Below, one piece after another: positions 1 through 11,160 of a stretch of 35,572 bases of DNA. A model generated the notes under the pieces. That model saw only the letters and a program-made list of their open reading frames with translations. It was not told where the DNA came from and did not search any database. This DNA is from Prevotellaceae bacterium (GTDB lineage: Bacteria > Bacteroidota > Bacteroidia > Bacteroidales > UBA932), in contig JAITKF010000095.1 in the NCBI GenBank assembly GCA_031278545.1, positions 1 through 35,572 on the forward strand, in the 5' to 3' direction. A program made the translations under genes and the position numbers. Position 1 is the stretch's first letter; each line of letters opens with the position of its first letter.

Positions 1-699
1 GTCGCGGAGCAGTTCGCGTTCGGAAATGCCGCAGATGCCGGTAAAGCGGTCGTCCATACTAATGTCCTGTAGCTGGTTCAGGTCGCTGAAGATGCTTACT
101 TTGGAAAACTTTGTGACACTAGTGAGGAATACAAACCGCAGGTACGGGTCGGCGCTTTTCAGCACGCCGTAGAAACTTTTCAGCACGTCGCGCATTACAT
201 CGTTGACAGCGGGCTTGTTCATTGTGTTGAGTAGCGGTTTGTCGTACTCGTCGACTAATACCACTACCTTGTGGCCGGTGCGTTCGTAGGCGCTACGAAT
301 AAGTTTGCTAAAAAGGACGGACGGGGTTTTCTCCTCTATCAGAATGCCTAATTGTTCGCTGGACGTTTTAACGTTGTAGAGAAGCGTCTCGTAGAGCATA
401 CCTACATCCAGGCACATCCCAAGATTGAAATCAATGTATATCACCGGATATTCTACCCATTCCTTCTCTAATTCCGCTATTGCCAGCCCGTCGAACAGCT
501 CTTTTTTTCCAAGGAAATAGGCTTTGAGCGTCGACAGGAAGAGGCTCTTCCCGAAGCGGCGCGGACGGCTGAGGAAGTAAGGTTTCCCGCTGGTTGCTAA
601 TTGGTAAATATAGGCGGTCTTGTCTACGTATAAGTAGTTGTTTGTGCGGAGGTCTTCAAAATCTTGTATCCCTATAGGCAATTTCCGGGAGGTATTCAT
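1..699 (-). CDS. AAA-ATPase-like family protein (N-terminal part, cut by the window edge)
   Basis: The first 233 codons are present and open to the window edge, so the C-terminus is missing. The start ATG at 697-699 gives MNTSRKLPIGIQDFEDLR. The features are those of the Bacteroidota AAA-ATPase-like family (Pfam AAA-ATPase_like): an N-terminal YLYVDKTAYIYQL segment, an arginine-rich P-loop-like motif RPRRFGKSLFLSTL near residue 40, a Walker-B-like VVVLVDEYDKPLL near residue 145, and an FTGICGISERELL segment near the edge. Full members are about 500-600 residues and usually end in a PD-(D/E)XK nuclease-like domain, which would lie outside this window. The family is often present in many copies per genome. 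A mobile or selfish role is suspected, but the function is unproven. A TATCTTTGT box lies about 27 bp upstream. Confidence 0.85.
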   Translation of the reverse strand, partial: MNTSRKLPIGIQDFEDLRTNNYLYVDKTAYIYQLATSGKPYFLSRPRRFGKSLFLSTLKAYFLGKKELFDGLAIAELEKEWVEYPVIYIDFNLGMCLDVGMLYETLLYNVKTSSEQLGILIEEKTPSVLFSKLIRSAYERTGHKVVVLVDEYDKPLLNTMNKPAVNDVMRDVLKSFYGVLKSADPYLRFVFLTSVTKFSKVSIFSDLNQLQDISMDDRFTGICGISERELLRD

Positions 700-725
700 T
701 GCAGTAAAATTTTATGGTTGACAAG

Positions 726-734
726 ACAAAGATA
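726..734 (-). promoter_or_regulatory. Bacteroidota -7 promoter box for the AAA-ATPase-like gene
   Basis: On the minus strand it reads TATCTTTGT, one base from the TAnnTTTGC consensus, about 27 bp before the ATG at 699. I saw no convincing -33 TTG at the usual spacing. Confidence 0.5.
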
Positions 735-864
735 CGGTTTTTTAGTTACAAGATACGGACCATAATACAATGTAGGGTAGCTACGCCGACAACTCTTCAA
801 ACCGGCAGCCGGAGGCATCGTTTCGTCCGCAGGCGTGCTTCACACACCTCATACAAAAAATATG

Positions 865-873
865 TATCTTTGC
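865..873 (+). promoter_or_regulatory. -7 promoter box for uvrA
   Basis: TATCTTTGC matches the Bacteroidota -7 consensus exactly and lies 32 bp before the ATG at 906. It falls inside the longer open frame that begins at 714, so that upstream extension is probably untranslated and 906 is the start. Confidence 0.7.
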
Positions 874-905
874 ACCTTCATTTTTTGAAAGATATAGTAA
901 CGCAC

Positions 906-3833
<2,928 letters not shown>

Positions 3834-4042
3834 AGCAACCCATATCTTTACCTTATTTTCTTTTCCGTTCCTTCTTTTCTTTACAAAATAACTCTAATAG
3901 CCTTGCCGGCTGTTTTTGGCAGTGTCCTTGCCATACTCATTAAATTAAAAAAAGAATCGTCAAAGGAGAATGGAAGGGAGCGTCCGGCGACAAACGACGG
4001 GCGACGAGCCTGAGACGTACCTGCTGCGGACGGAGTCTATAT

Positions 4043-5485
4043 TCAATTTAGATGGCTGTGTCGCCGGCCGTAGGAGAAGTAGATGGCGAAGCCTATCAGC
4101 GTCCAGATGATTAGCCGCATCCAGGTGGATCCCGGGAGGGACACCATTTGCAGGATGCAGAAAAAAGCGCCCAGCGGCGGAATGACCCACACCAGCGGCA
4201 CTTTGAACGGTCGGTGAATATGCGCGTGCGTCCGGCGCAGTATTAAGATGGAAATACAGACGATAGTAAACGCCATCAGAGTACCGATAGACAACAGTTC
4301 ACTCAACACGCTTAAGGGCAACAGGCCGGCGGTAATACCTGTAGCAATCCCGGAAAAAATCGTTGCGTTCTTCGGCGTGCCGCGCCGGGCGTTTATTTTC
4401 GAGAATAGCCGTGGCAGCAGCCCGTCGCGGGAAATGGCATAGTAAATCCGCGATTGCCCCATCATCACAACCAGTATCACCGAGCTGAGGCCTGCAATGG
4501 CGCCTAATTTAATAAACGGACTCATCCATGCCAATCCTTCTCCGGCCGTATCGATAGCGACGGCAATAGGTGCATCAACATTCAATATCCGATAATTTAC
4601 AATGCCCGTCAGCACGGCCGTAACCGCTACATAGAGCAGGGTGCATATGATCAACGAAATCAGGATGCCTTTGGGCATGTCTTTTTGCGGATGGCGGGTT
4701 TCCTGCGCCGCCGTCGAGAGCGCATCGAAGCCGAGGTAGGCACAAAATACGACCGCCGCGCCGCGGAGAATGCCGCTTAATCCATACTGGCCAAACGTGC
4801 CAGTATTTTCGGGGATGTAAGGCGTCCAGTTGCCGATGTCGATATACGACAGGCCAAACCCGATGAACAAAAGAATGACCAGTACCTTTATCGCCACAAT
4901 CACGTTATTGACCCACGCCGACTGCCGGATGCCGCCAAGCAGTAGTACCGTGATGACGGCCACGATACACACTGCCGGAAAATTAATAATACTGCCTGTC
5001 CATACCCATTCTCCATTCACTTGTTCAAGCGTTGATTGCGCCAGATGGTGCGGCAGGTTGATTCCCCATCCAGCAAGTAGGTTCTGCATGTACCCCGACC
5101 AGCCGACCGCTACCGCCGAACCGGCAAACAGGTATTCGAGAATAAGATCCCAGCCAATAAACCACGCCAGAAACTCGCCCATCGTCGCGTAACTGTATGA
5201 ATATACGCTACCCGAAACAGGAATCATGGCCGCAAACTCGGCATAACAGAAACCGGCGAAGATGCAGCCGAGCGCCGAAATAACAAAGGAAATCGTCAAC
5301 GCCGGCCCGGCATACTGGGAAGCCGCCTGACCGGTAAGCACAAAAATACCCGTACCGACAATTGCGCCAATGCCCAACGCAACGAGGTTGGTCGCTGTAA
5401 GTGAACGTCTCAATCCGCCGTTAGTCGACTCGGTTTCCCGGATCATAGCGGCAATGTCTTTCTTTTTAAACAACTCTTTCAGCAT
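4043..5485 (-). CDS. APC-superfamily amino-acid permease
   Basis: This 480-residue, strongly hydrophobic protein should span the inner membrane 12 or more times and import amino acids by cation-coupled symport or exchange. The first membrane helix carries the APC glycine motif GIGAIVGTGIFVLTG near residue 38, followed by PALTISFVISALGCIFAGFCYAEF-type helix 2 sequence and the VSGSVYSYSYATMGEFLAW stretch seen in the cationic amino-acid transporter (CAT/YfnA) branch of AA_permease_2. The substrate cannot be read from sequence. It lies 96 bp downstream of the methyltransferase gene on the same strand and converges with uvrA. I saw no clean TAnnTTTG box just upstream, so it may be read from the gpmI promoter. 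Four tandem TTAATGR heptamers sit in its leader. Confidence 0.9.
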   Translation of the reverse strand: MLKELFKKKDIAAMIRETESTNGGLRRSLTATNLVALGIGAIVGTGIFVLTGQAASQYAGPALTISFVISALGCIFAGFCYAEFAAMIPVSGSVYSYSYATMGEFLAWFIGWDLILEYLFAGSAVAVGWSGYMQNLLAGWGINLPHHLAQSTLEQVNGEWVWTGSIINFPAVCIVAVITVLLLGGIRQSAWVNNVIVAIKVLVILLFIGFGLSYIDIGNWTPYIPENTGTFGQYGLSGILRGAAVVFCAYLGFDALSTAAQETRHPQKDMPKGILISLIICTLLYVAVTAVLTGIVNYRILNVDAPIAVAIDTAGEGLAWMSPFIKLGAIAGLSSVILVVMMGQSRIYYAISRDGLLPRLFSKINARRGTPKNATIFSGIATGITAGLLPLSVLSELLSIGTLMAFTIVCISILILRRTHAHIHRPFKVPLVWVIPPLGAFFCILQMVSLPGSTWMRLIIWTLIGFAIYFSYGRRHSHLN

Positions 5486-5492
5486 AACAGTT

Positions 5493-5520
5493 TTAATGGT
5501 TAATGATTAATGATTAATGG
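5493..5520 (-). repeat. four tandem heptamers in the permease leader
   Basis: The plus strand reads TTAATGG, TTAATGA, TTAATGA, TTAATGG without gaps, ending 8 bp before the permease ATG (5483-5485). It sits where ribosome access is decided, so copy-number change could affect translation. That effect is inferred. Confidence 0.6.
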
Positions 5521-5581
5521 TTCTTGGCGTCTCTCAGTGTGATATTGCTCCAAATTACATAGAGAATCGCCGGTGGCCGCT

Positions 5582-6358
5582 TCATGCCTTTTCTGCAATA
5601 GCAAAAAAATCGTAGGCATCGTTGTGGAAGGTATCCAAATAAAATTCGTCAGTGGTGATACGCGCAGTTTGCGTATTGCATTGCCGCAATAGTTTGCGGC
5701 GATTCCGGCGGTTCAGCAGGTTGTAGGGGATTTTCAAGAGCGCCGCCGGCATTTTGTGCTCAAAGTCGAATACATCCCATTTGCGCACCCGCGCGACGGC
5801 CTGTTTGTTGGCTTCGTAATACTCCCGTGCCTGTTGTTTCCCGTACACGCCGCGGATGTCTACCCGACTAAAATGAGGCGACAGCAACGCGTGCAATGCG
5901 GGATACTCATATTCGCGCACATGGAAGGGGTTTCGCGTAAGCGACATCGGCGCGTGGGGCGTGGTCAACAGTAACGTCCCGCCGGGTTTGAGCAACTGCG
6001 CTATTTTGGAGACAAACAGGCAATCGTCTTTGATATGCTCGATCACCTGAAAGCAAATAACAAAGTCAAAAAAACGCACCGGCACACCGCTAAAATCGGG
6101 GAATTGCAGGGATTTAAAAATAACCTTTTCCCTTTGTTCACCGGTTACCGGCGTAGGATATTTGTCCATACCCATATACAGGTCGACGTGAGGCAACAGT
6201 ACGGGTATGCCGTATCCTTCGCCGCAGCCTACTTCCGCAACCTTTCCTGACACCCGCTCCGCCGCCTGCTCGTAGGCAAATAAATGTCGTTGAAAAATGA
6301 CATTATCGGAGGCTTCATTTTGGGAACAACGTTCTGCTGTTTGGATTTTTGTTTCCAT
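5582..6358 (-). CDS. class I SAM-dependent methyltransferase
   Basis: This 258-residue soluble protein has the Rossmann-fold SAM motif VAEVGCGEGYGIPVL near residue 40 and an acidic residue at the end of strand 2 (LYMGMDKYP). Motif post-II/III is FDFVICFQVIEHIKDD near 100, followed by LLKPGGTLLLTTPH near 125. The layout fits the Methyltransf_11/25 group, whose substrates vary (quinones, sugars, lipids, small molecules), so no substrate is assigned. The gene starts 30 bp after the end of gpmI on the same strand and probably shares its transcript. Nothing in the sequence ties it functionally to glycolysis. Confidence 0.85.
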   Translation of the reverse strand: METKIQTAERCSQNEASDNVIFQRHLFAYEQAAERVSGKVAEVGCGEGYGIPVLLPHVDLYMGMDKYPTPVTGEQREKVIFKSLQFPDFSGVPVRFFDFVICFQVIEHIKDDCLFVSKIAQLLKPGGTLLLTTPHAPMSLTRNPFHVREYEYPALHALLSPHFSRVDIRGVYGKQQAREYYEANKQAVARVRKWDVFDFEHKMPAALLKIPYNLLNRRNRRKLLRQCNTQTARITTDEFYLDTFHNDAYDFFAIAEKA

Positions 6359-6388
6359 TTTCTCAAATGTTGGATACCGGTTTCGTAT

Positions 6389-7993
6389 CTAAGATTGAAT
6401 GTCCTGATTTATTAATACACTTCCGGTCATTTCTGCAGGTTTAGGGATACCCATCAAGGCTAAGATGGTCGGGGCGATGTCGGCGAGTACGCCGTTTTGC
6501 ACGGATTGCACGTCGCTGTCGACCACAATAAACGGCACAGGGTTGAGCGAGTGGGCGGTGTTTGGTGAGCCGTCAGGGTTTTCGGCATAATCGGCATTGC
6601 CGTGGTCGGCGGTAACCAGCACGGTATAGCCGTTGGCTTGCGCGGCATTAATGAGCGCGCCGATATTCTCATCCACCGCCTTCACCGCTTTGCGGATGGC
6701 GCTGTACACGCCCGTATGCCCGACCATGTCGCCGTTGGCAAAGTTAAGTACCACCAAGTCGAACTTCTGTGTATCGAGCGCCTTAATTAGTGCGCCGGTT
6801 ACTTCATAGGCGCTCATTTCGGGCTGCAGGTCATAGGTGGCGACTTTGGGCGAGGCAATCAAGATGCGTTCTTCGTTATCGAAGCGTTCCTCACGTCCGC
6901 CGGAGAAAAAAAAGGTAACGTGCGCATATTTTTCGGTTTCGGCGATACGCAGTTGCCGTTTCCCTGCCCGCGCCACCGTTTCGCCAAGAGTATTTTGCAC
7001 ATTGTCCTTATCGAAGAGCACATGCAGTCCTCCAAACCTATCATCGTACGGCGTCATTGTACAATAATATAATGGAATGGTTTTCATCCGTCCTATGGCG
7101 GCACGAGCTTCGGGGGTCATGGGAACGTCGGGACGTTGGGACTCGGTGCGCAGGCCGCTCAGCAGGCCATCCTGCGAAAGAGTGATCGTTAATTCCTTTG
7201 CCCGGTCGTTGCGGAAGTTGAAGAAGATCACCGCGTCGCCGGCTTGTATTGTGGCTACCGGACGGTCGCCGTCGGTGCATACAATTGGTTTAATAAATTC
7301 GTCGGTTATACCGGCGTCGTACGACTGCTGTACACCCTGCGCGGCGTCGGTGGCGGGCGTTCCTTGTCCATATGCCAGCAAATTATAGGCCTCTTCGATG
7401 CGTTCCCAACGCTTGTCACGATCCATCGCATAGTATCTCCCGACGACGCCGGCAATGCGACCTGTGGTATCGGCCATATGCCGCTGCAATTGTTCGATAA
7501 ACCCTTTGCCGCTATGCGGGTCGGTATCGCGGCCATCCATAAAGCAATACACAAAGAGCTTTTCGAGGCCGTATTCATGGCCGATGTCGCACAGTTTAAA
7601 CAAGTGCTCCAGCGAACTGTGCACGCCGCCATCGGATACCAATCCTAAAAGGTGCAATTGTTTATTGTTTTCTTTTACATAGGAATATACTTTGCGGATT
7701 TCGTTGTTCTGCAAAATCGTATTCGTCCGGCAAGCGCGGTTAATTTTGACCAAATCCTGATATACGATACGTCCTGCGCCGATATTCAGGTGGCCGACTT
7801 CGGAATTACCCATTTGGCCGTCGGGCAACCCGACGTTTTCGCCGCAAGCCAGCAATTGCGAATGTGGATAAGCGGCTTTCAGCTGCTCGAAATGCGGCGC
7901 ACCCTCTGTAAATATAACGTTCGAGTGATTATGTGCGCCTTCGCCCCACCCGTCGAGAATCATTAGTAATACTTTTTTATTCATATCCTGCAT
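6389..7993 (-). CDS. gpmI: 2,3-bisphosphoglycerate-independent phosphoglycerate mutase
   Basis: This enzyme interconverts 3- and 2-phosphoglycerate in glycolysis and gluconeogenesis, using two metal ions (usually Mn2+) and a phosphoserine intermediate. The 534 residues cover the full family length. The N-terminal metal site is [11 protein letters not shown] near residue 14, and the phosphorylated serine is in [17 protein letters not shown] (Ser64). The phosphotransferase insert includes [14 protein letters not shown]-type sequence and [11 protein letters not shown]. The C-terminal metal ligands are in [12 protein letters not shown] and VTADHGNAD. An ATG three codons downstream (7984) is an equally good start. 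A TACCTTTGC promoter box lies 33 bp upstream, back to back with the SUI1 promoter. It is probably first in a unit with the methyltransferase and possibly the permease. Confidence 0.96.
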   Translation of the reverse strand: MQDMNKKVLLMILDGWGEGAHNHSNVIFTEGAPHFEQLKAAYPHSQLLACGENVGLPDGQMGNSEVGHLNIGAGRIVYQDLVKINRACRTNTILQNNEIRKVYSYVKENNKQLHLLGLVSDGGVHSSLEHLFKLCDIGHEYGLEKLFVYCFMDGRDTDPHSGKGFIEQLQRHMADTTGRIAGVVGRYYAMDRDKRWERIEEAYNLLAYGQGTPATDAAQGVQQSYDAGITDEFIKPIVCTDGDRPVATIQAGDAVIFFNFRNDRAKELTITLSQDGLLSGLRTESQRPDVPMTPEARAAIGRMKTIPLYYCTMTPYDDRFGGLHVLFDKDNVQNTLGETVARAGKRQLRIAETEKYAHVTFFFSGGREERFDNEERILIASPKVATYDLQPEMSAYEVTGALIKALDTQKFDLVVLNFANGDMVGHTGVYSAIRKAVKAVDENIGALINAAQANGYTVLVTADHGNADYAENPDGSPNTAHSLNPVPFIVVDSDVQSVQNGVLADIAPTILALMGIPKPAEMTGSVLINQDIQS

Positions 7994-8025
7994 TATTTTT
8001 ATAGTTCATTTGCATAAATGAAGCC

Positions 8026-8034
8026 GCAAAGGTA
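8026..8034 (-). promoter_or_regulatory. -7 promoter box for gpmI
   Basis: On the minus strand it reads TACCTTTGC, an exact consensus match, 33 bp before the gpmI ATG. Confidence 0.65.
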
Positions 8035-8094
8035 CAAAAAAATGCGTGAGTTCATCCCATCTGTAGCAATTCCTGATTCCTAATTTCAATTTGC

Positions 8095-8103
8095 TACCTT
8101 TGC
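8095..8103 (+). promoter_or_regulatory. -7 promoter box for the SUI1 gene and downstream operon
   Basis: TACCTTTGC is an exact match, 25 bp before the ATG at 8129. With the gpmI box it forms a compact divergent promoter region of about 135 bp. Confidence 0.65.
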
Positions 8104-8128
8104 AAAACTTTTTCACATAAATAGGAAT

Positions 8129-8473
8129 ATGGCAGGCCACAATTGGAAAACACATAAGGGAGTAGTCTACTCTACCAATCCCGAATTTACATACCGGCAG
8201 GACAATACACCAGAGCCGGTTACGCTTCCGCCGTCGCAGCAGCGATTAGTCGTATCAATTGACCGCCGACAACGGGGCGGCAAACAAGTAACGCTGGTCG
8301 CCGGCTTTGTCGGCCATCCCGACGCATTACAAGCGCTGGCGCGACAGCTGAAAACCAAATGCGGCGTCGGCGGCAGCGCCAAAGACGGCGAGATACTCAT
8401 CCAAGGCGATTTCCGCGACCATATCGTAACGCTACTCGTCGCCGCCGGATACAAAGCCAAACGCGGCAATTAA
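8129..8473 (+). CDS. SUI1/YciH family translation initiation factor
   Basis: This 114-residue protein is related to eukaryotic eIF1 and bacterial YciH, which bind the small ribosomal subunit and affect start-site fidelity. The SUI1 domain fills the C-terminal two thirds: RRQRGGKQVTLVAGF near residue 47, then LKTKCGVGGSAKDGEILIQG near 78, and a closing VTLLVAAGYKAKRGN. The N-terminus (WKTHKGVVYSTNPEF) is typical of the Bacteroidota version. It opens a run of plus-strand genes (DUF4271, hemD, rnpA, yidD) with only 24 bp to the next gene. Its role in bacteria is less certain than the family assignment. Confidence 0.93.
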   Translation: MAGHNWKTHKGVVYSTNPEFTYRQDNTPEPVTLPPSQQRLVVSIDRRQRGGKQVTLVAGFVGHPDALQALARQLKTKCGVGGSAKDGEILIQGDFRDHIVTLLVAAGYKAKRGN

Positions 8474-8497
8474 ACATATTAAACATCCACAACTCCC

Positions 8498-9340
8498 ATG
8501 CCTTCGGATACACACCTCAGCGACACCCTCCTCCCCGCCACAGCGCCGGCCAACGACGCGGCAGGCACGGTGGATACGGCGGCCATAGCCCTACCGATGC
8601 CCACCGGCCGTCCAGTCGAAGCGGTTTACGGCAACCGTTCCGTACTGGTAGCGCCGTCCGGCACGGAAGCCAAACCGCAAGCGCGGGATACCTCCCCGCT
8701 GTTCGGCGGATTTTTAACCCTCTCTATCATCTGCCTATTACTACTATTTTCCCGCCACATACGCGTGTTTTCAGGCTTGTTGGCCACCTCGCTATTCAGC
8801 TACCGGCGGCTCGAAAAACAATATAAAGAAAATTCCCTGTCAATTTTCGTTACCACCCGCATTATGCTAATTCTATCAGTACTATCGCTCGGCTTCAGCG
8901 GATGGCTGCTATGGCCGTTCCACCTTGTCTGGGAGGGGATGGAAGCACATGCCCCCTTCCGCATATTTACCACCATCACCGGCGGAATGAGCGGTTTCCT
9001 ATTACTAAAAGCACTGCTGCTACACGCCATCGACTATATCGGCAAATGCAAGCCGATAATGCAAACCATCCTCTACTTCGGACGCTTTTACTTTATTGCA
9101 TACGGATTCGCACTATTCCCCATATCAATACTGATGATAGCCATTCCCTCCGGCCCGTTTTTTAATACACTAATAATAATTGCACTTGCGATAACCGCGA
9201 TCATGGTATTACTATACCTTCTACGCTTAATCCAGATTTTATTTAACGCACGTGTTTCAATATTCTTTTTGATTTTGTACCTTTGCACTTTAGAATTTAG
9301 TCCGTTTATATTATTATATAGGTTTTTATCAATAAGTTAG
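8498..9340 (+). CDS. DUF4271 integral membrane protein
   Basis: This 280-residue protein has a polar, Ala/Pro/Thr-rich N-terminus of about 75 residues, then several hydrophobic spans: LTLSIICLLLLF near 80, ILSVLSLGFSGWLLW near 128, FYFIAYGFALFPISILMIAI near 195, IIIALAITAIMVLLYLL near 225, and a last span ending in the LYLCTLEFSPFILLY segment. That tail, and the position immediately before hemD, identify the Bacteroidota DUF4271 family. No function is established. The constant linkage to hemD suggests a link to envelope or haem physiology but proves nothing. Codon use is markedly rich in C- and A-ending codons. The end of the gene contains an apparent promoter for hemD. Confidence 0.88.
   Translation: MPSDTHLSDTLLPATAPANDAAGTVDTAAIALPMPTGRPVEAVYGNRSVLVAPSGTEAKPQARDTSPLFGGFLTLSIICLLLLFSRHIRVFSGLLATSLFSYRRLEKQYKENSLSIFVTTRIMLILSVLSLGFSGWLLWPFHLVWEGMEAHAPFRIFTTITGGMSGFLLLKALLLHAIDYIGKCKPIMQTILYFGRFYFIAYGFALFPISILMIAIPSGPFFNTLIIIALAITAIMVLLYLLRLIQILFNARVSIFFLILYLCTLEFSPFILLYRFLSIS
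9278..9286 (+). promoter_or_regulatory. -7 promoter box for hemD inside the DUF4271 coding sequence
   Basis: TACCTTTGC lies 68 bp before the hemD ATG and at the same time encodes Tyr-Leu-Cys in the LYLCTLE motif of DUF4271. I saw no clear -33 element, so the call rests on the exact -7 match and the position. Confidence 0.5.
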
Positions 9341-9354
9341 ACACATTTTGAAGC

Positions 9355-10089
9355 ATGAACATAACCAACATCCTTATCGCACAACCGAGTCCCACAGGCA
9401 TCTCCCCTTACACAGAGTTAATAGAAAAGCACAAGCTGATCATTGATTTTGTTCCCTTTACTCGTGTAGAAAGTGTGTCGCCCAAAGAATTTCGTGCACA
9501 GCGGATTGATATCTTACAACACACAGCGGTAATATTTACAGCGCGAGCGGCTGCCGATATGTTTTTCCACCTGTGCGAAAAATTACGGATTATCGTACCC
9601 GAAACAATGAAATATTTCTGCACGACAGAATCTACAGCCAACTACTTACAAAAATACATCGTATACCGCAAACGCAAAATATTCTTCGGCGAAGGCACTC
9701 TTACATCCTTGCTCGACACCATCCTCGCAAAGCATCGCAACGAACTATTCTTAATCGCACTGGCCGAAGGATACCGCCCCGACGTACCCAAAGTCTTTGA
9801 CAAAGCAAAACTAAAAAACTCCCGAGCCGTTTTCTACCGCACAGTCAACGCCGACGTGAGCCGCGTAGACCCCCGACGTTACGACATGCTGGTTTTCTAC
9901 ACGCCGGCAGAAGTAAAAACATTTGTAACCAACTTCCCGAAATTCCGGCAAGGAAAAACCTACATCGCCGCATTTGGAGCGGCCACAGTCGAAACATTAA
10001 AGGAACACGGCCTTTCGGTAGCCATCGAAGCGCCGTCCCCACAGGCGCCGTCGATTGTCAAAGCGCTAGATATTTTTCTAGAACAATAA
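9355..10089 (+). CDS. hemD: uroporphyrinogen-III synthase
   Basis: HemD cyclises hydroxymethylbilane to uroporphyrinogen III, with inversion of ring D, in tetrapyrrole synthesis. Sequence conservation in this family is low, so the call rests on several weak signs together. The 244 residues match the usual length. The N-terminal half starts NILIAQPSPTG and has AVIFTARAAADMFF near 60, the equivalent of the FTS-A motif. The C-terminal half has VFYRTVNADVS near 160, DMLVFYTPAEVKTFV near 178, the usual FTSPS-like segment, and TYIAAFGAATVETLKEHGL near 203. Position between DUF4271 and rnpA matches other Bacteroidota. A promoter box lies in the preceding gene. Confidence 0.88.
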   Translation: MNITNILIAQPSPTGISPYTELIEKHKLIIDFVPFTRVESVSPKEFRAQRIDILQHTAVIFTARAAADMFFHLCEKLRIIVPETMKYFCTTESTANYLQKYIVYRKRKIFFGEGTLTSLLDTILAKHRNELFLIALAEGYRPDVPKVFDKAKLKNSRAVFYRTVNADVSRVDPRRYDMLVFYTPAEVKTFVTNFPKFRQGKTYIAAFGAATVETLKEHGLSVAIEAPSPQAPSIVKALDIFLEQ

Positions 10090-10141
10090 CCCCACACACG
10101 GCCAGACAGCCTGCGATACCATTCCCCCAATCAGAACGGTG

Positions 10142-10552
10142 ATGCGATACCCCAAATCCGAACGATTATGCTCGCAGAAACAAATAGCAGCCTTATGTAC
10201 TACCGGCGACACATTGTTCCACTTCCCATTTAAAATCTTTTTCTCCATCACCGCCGCAGAAAACGACAAGCCCTCTTGCCAAATGGCGGTAAACATCCCC
10301 AAACATCGCTTCAAACGCGCCGTCAAACGCAATTTGTTAAAGCGACGCATTCGCGAAGCGTTCCGCCGGAACAAACAGATAATATACCAACCCCTCGAAC
10401 AGCAGCGCCGGACGGCCTGCCTATTTCTTCATTACATATCGCCTGAAACACTCGATTATGCCTCCCTTGAAACAAACCTCCGCGAAGCCCTCTCCAAACT
10501 GGCGGACGCGGTGGCGAAAAGCGGCCATCATCCCACCGCTGCTACTGATTAA
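10142..10552 (+). CDS. rnpA: ribonuclease P protein component
   Basis: RnpA binds the RNase P RNA and helps it remove 5' leaders from precursor tRNAs. The protein has 136 residues from the ATG at 10142; a GTG one codon earlier is also possible. The N-terminus [14 protein letters not shown] matches the family's usual ER-L opening. The central RNA-binding signature [19 protein letters not shown] near residue 60 is the diagnostic RNR motif, preceded by [12 protein letters not shown]. The C-terminus overlaps the start of yidD by about 95 bp in another frame. The rnpA-yidD pairing is nearly universal in bacteria. Confidence 0.95.
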   Translation: MRYPKSERLCSQKQIAALCTTGDTLFHFPFKIFFSITAAENDKPSCQMAVNIPKHRFKRAVKRNLLKRRIREAFRRNKQIIYQPLEQQRRTACLFLHYISPETLDYASLETNLREALSKLADAVAKSGHHPTAATD

Positions 10553-10733
10553 GTTTTACCAGCTATGCCTATCGCCGCTTAAGCCGCCGACGTGCCGCTT
10601 TACGCCGAACTGCTCGCAATACGCCCTCGAAGCGCTCCGCAAACACGGGCTGATAAAAGGATTATGGCTCTCCTTACGCCGTATTCTACGCTGCCACCCC
10701 TGGGGCGGCGGCGGATATGACCCTGTCCCGTAA
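10458..10733 (+). CDS. yidD: membrane protein insertion efficiency factor YidD
   Basis: YidD is a small amphipathic membrane-associated protein that assists YidC-dependent insertion of inner-membrane proteins. Homology covers [20 protein letters not shown], then [17 protein letters not shown] and the nearly invariant tail [17 protein letters not shown], including the three conserved cysteines. The family core would start about residue 25. The only in-frame ATG is at 10458, which adds a basic N-terminal tail encoded within rnpA and makes the protein 91 residues, slightly long. A non-ATG start nearer 10520 cannot be excluded. Confidence 0.93.
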   Translation: MPPLKQTSAKPSPNWRTRWRKAAIIPPLLLIKFYQLCLSPLKPPTCRFTPNCSQYALEALRKHGLIKGLWLSLRRILRCHPWGGGGYDPVP

Positions 10734-11160
10734 ATAAAGAATAGCCTGCGGATAGGAGCATCAAATGCAAACCATATCGTAACGCCAACCATATCGTGAG
10801 ACGTTACGCAGAACCATTTAGACCTTAAAATGACGAAACGTTAACACCCACTATCCTCAAAACAACGTCGCCCACCCTTGCGGGTGGGCGACTACCTTAA
10901 CAAATATAGCGCAATTCTCAGCGCTCAATAAACAGCGTGTAATAACGAGCCGTTGAACATCAGAATGCTTCTAAAAACAAGCGATCATCATACGCCTGTA
11001 ACCTCCGGCATCTTTCACTTCAAAAAGCTCCTTTATTACAGCCCCCATCACCTCATGCTAAATACACATGAGACTCTACCGCCAGACCTTTGTCCTTCAC
11101 GTTTCCGGCAAAACAAGATGAATGTTTCCATCATTCTTATCTCTACCATAAATTTGTGTA
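10734..11160. other. intergenic stretch without a recognised gene
   Basis: About 430 bp between yidD and the FnIII-like gene. It contains the hairpin at 10867-10892 and a short near-repeat (AACCATATCGT twice, around 10768-10796). No tRNA, SRP RNA or convincing coding sequence was seen. Open frames here lack recognisable content. The plus strand is A- and C-rich, like the operon before it. Confidence 0.6.
10867..10892. terminator. strong hairpin downstream of yidD, possible terminator
   Basis: A perfect 11-bp GC-rich stem (GTCGCCCACCC pairing with GGGTGGGCGAC) closes a TTGC loop. There is no T-tract on either side, so it could be a factor-assisted terminator, an mRNA-end stabiliser or another structured element. 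It lies 133 bp after yidD. Confidence 0.5.

Noticed and set aside
714-905. 64-codon N-terminal extension of the uvrA reading frame
   Set aside because: It contains the exact -7 box at 865-873 and has no similarity to UvrA; the start at 906 fits the family.
3834-4042. Terminator between uvrA and the permease
   Set aside because: Only a weak 4-bp AGCC/GGCT hairpin before a T-run near 3900 was seen, too short to call.
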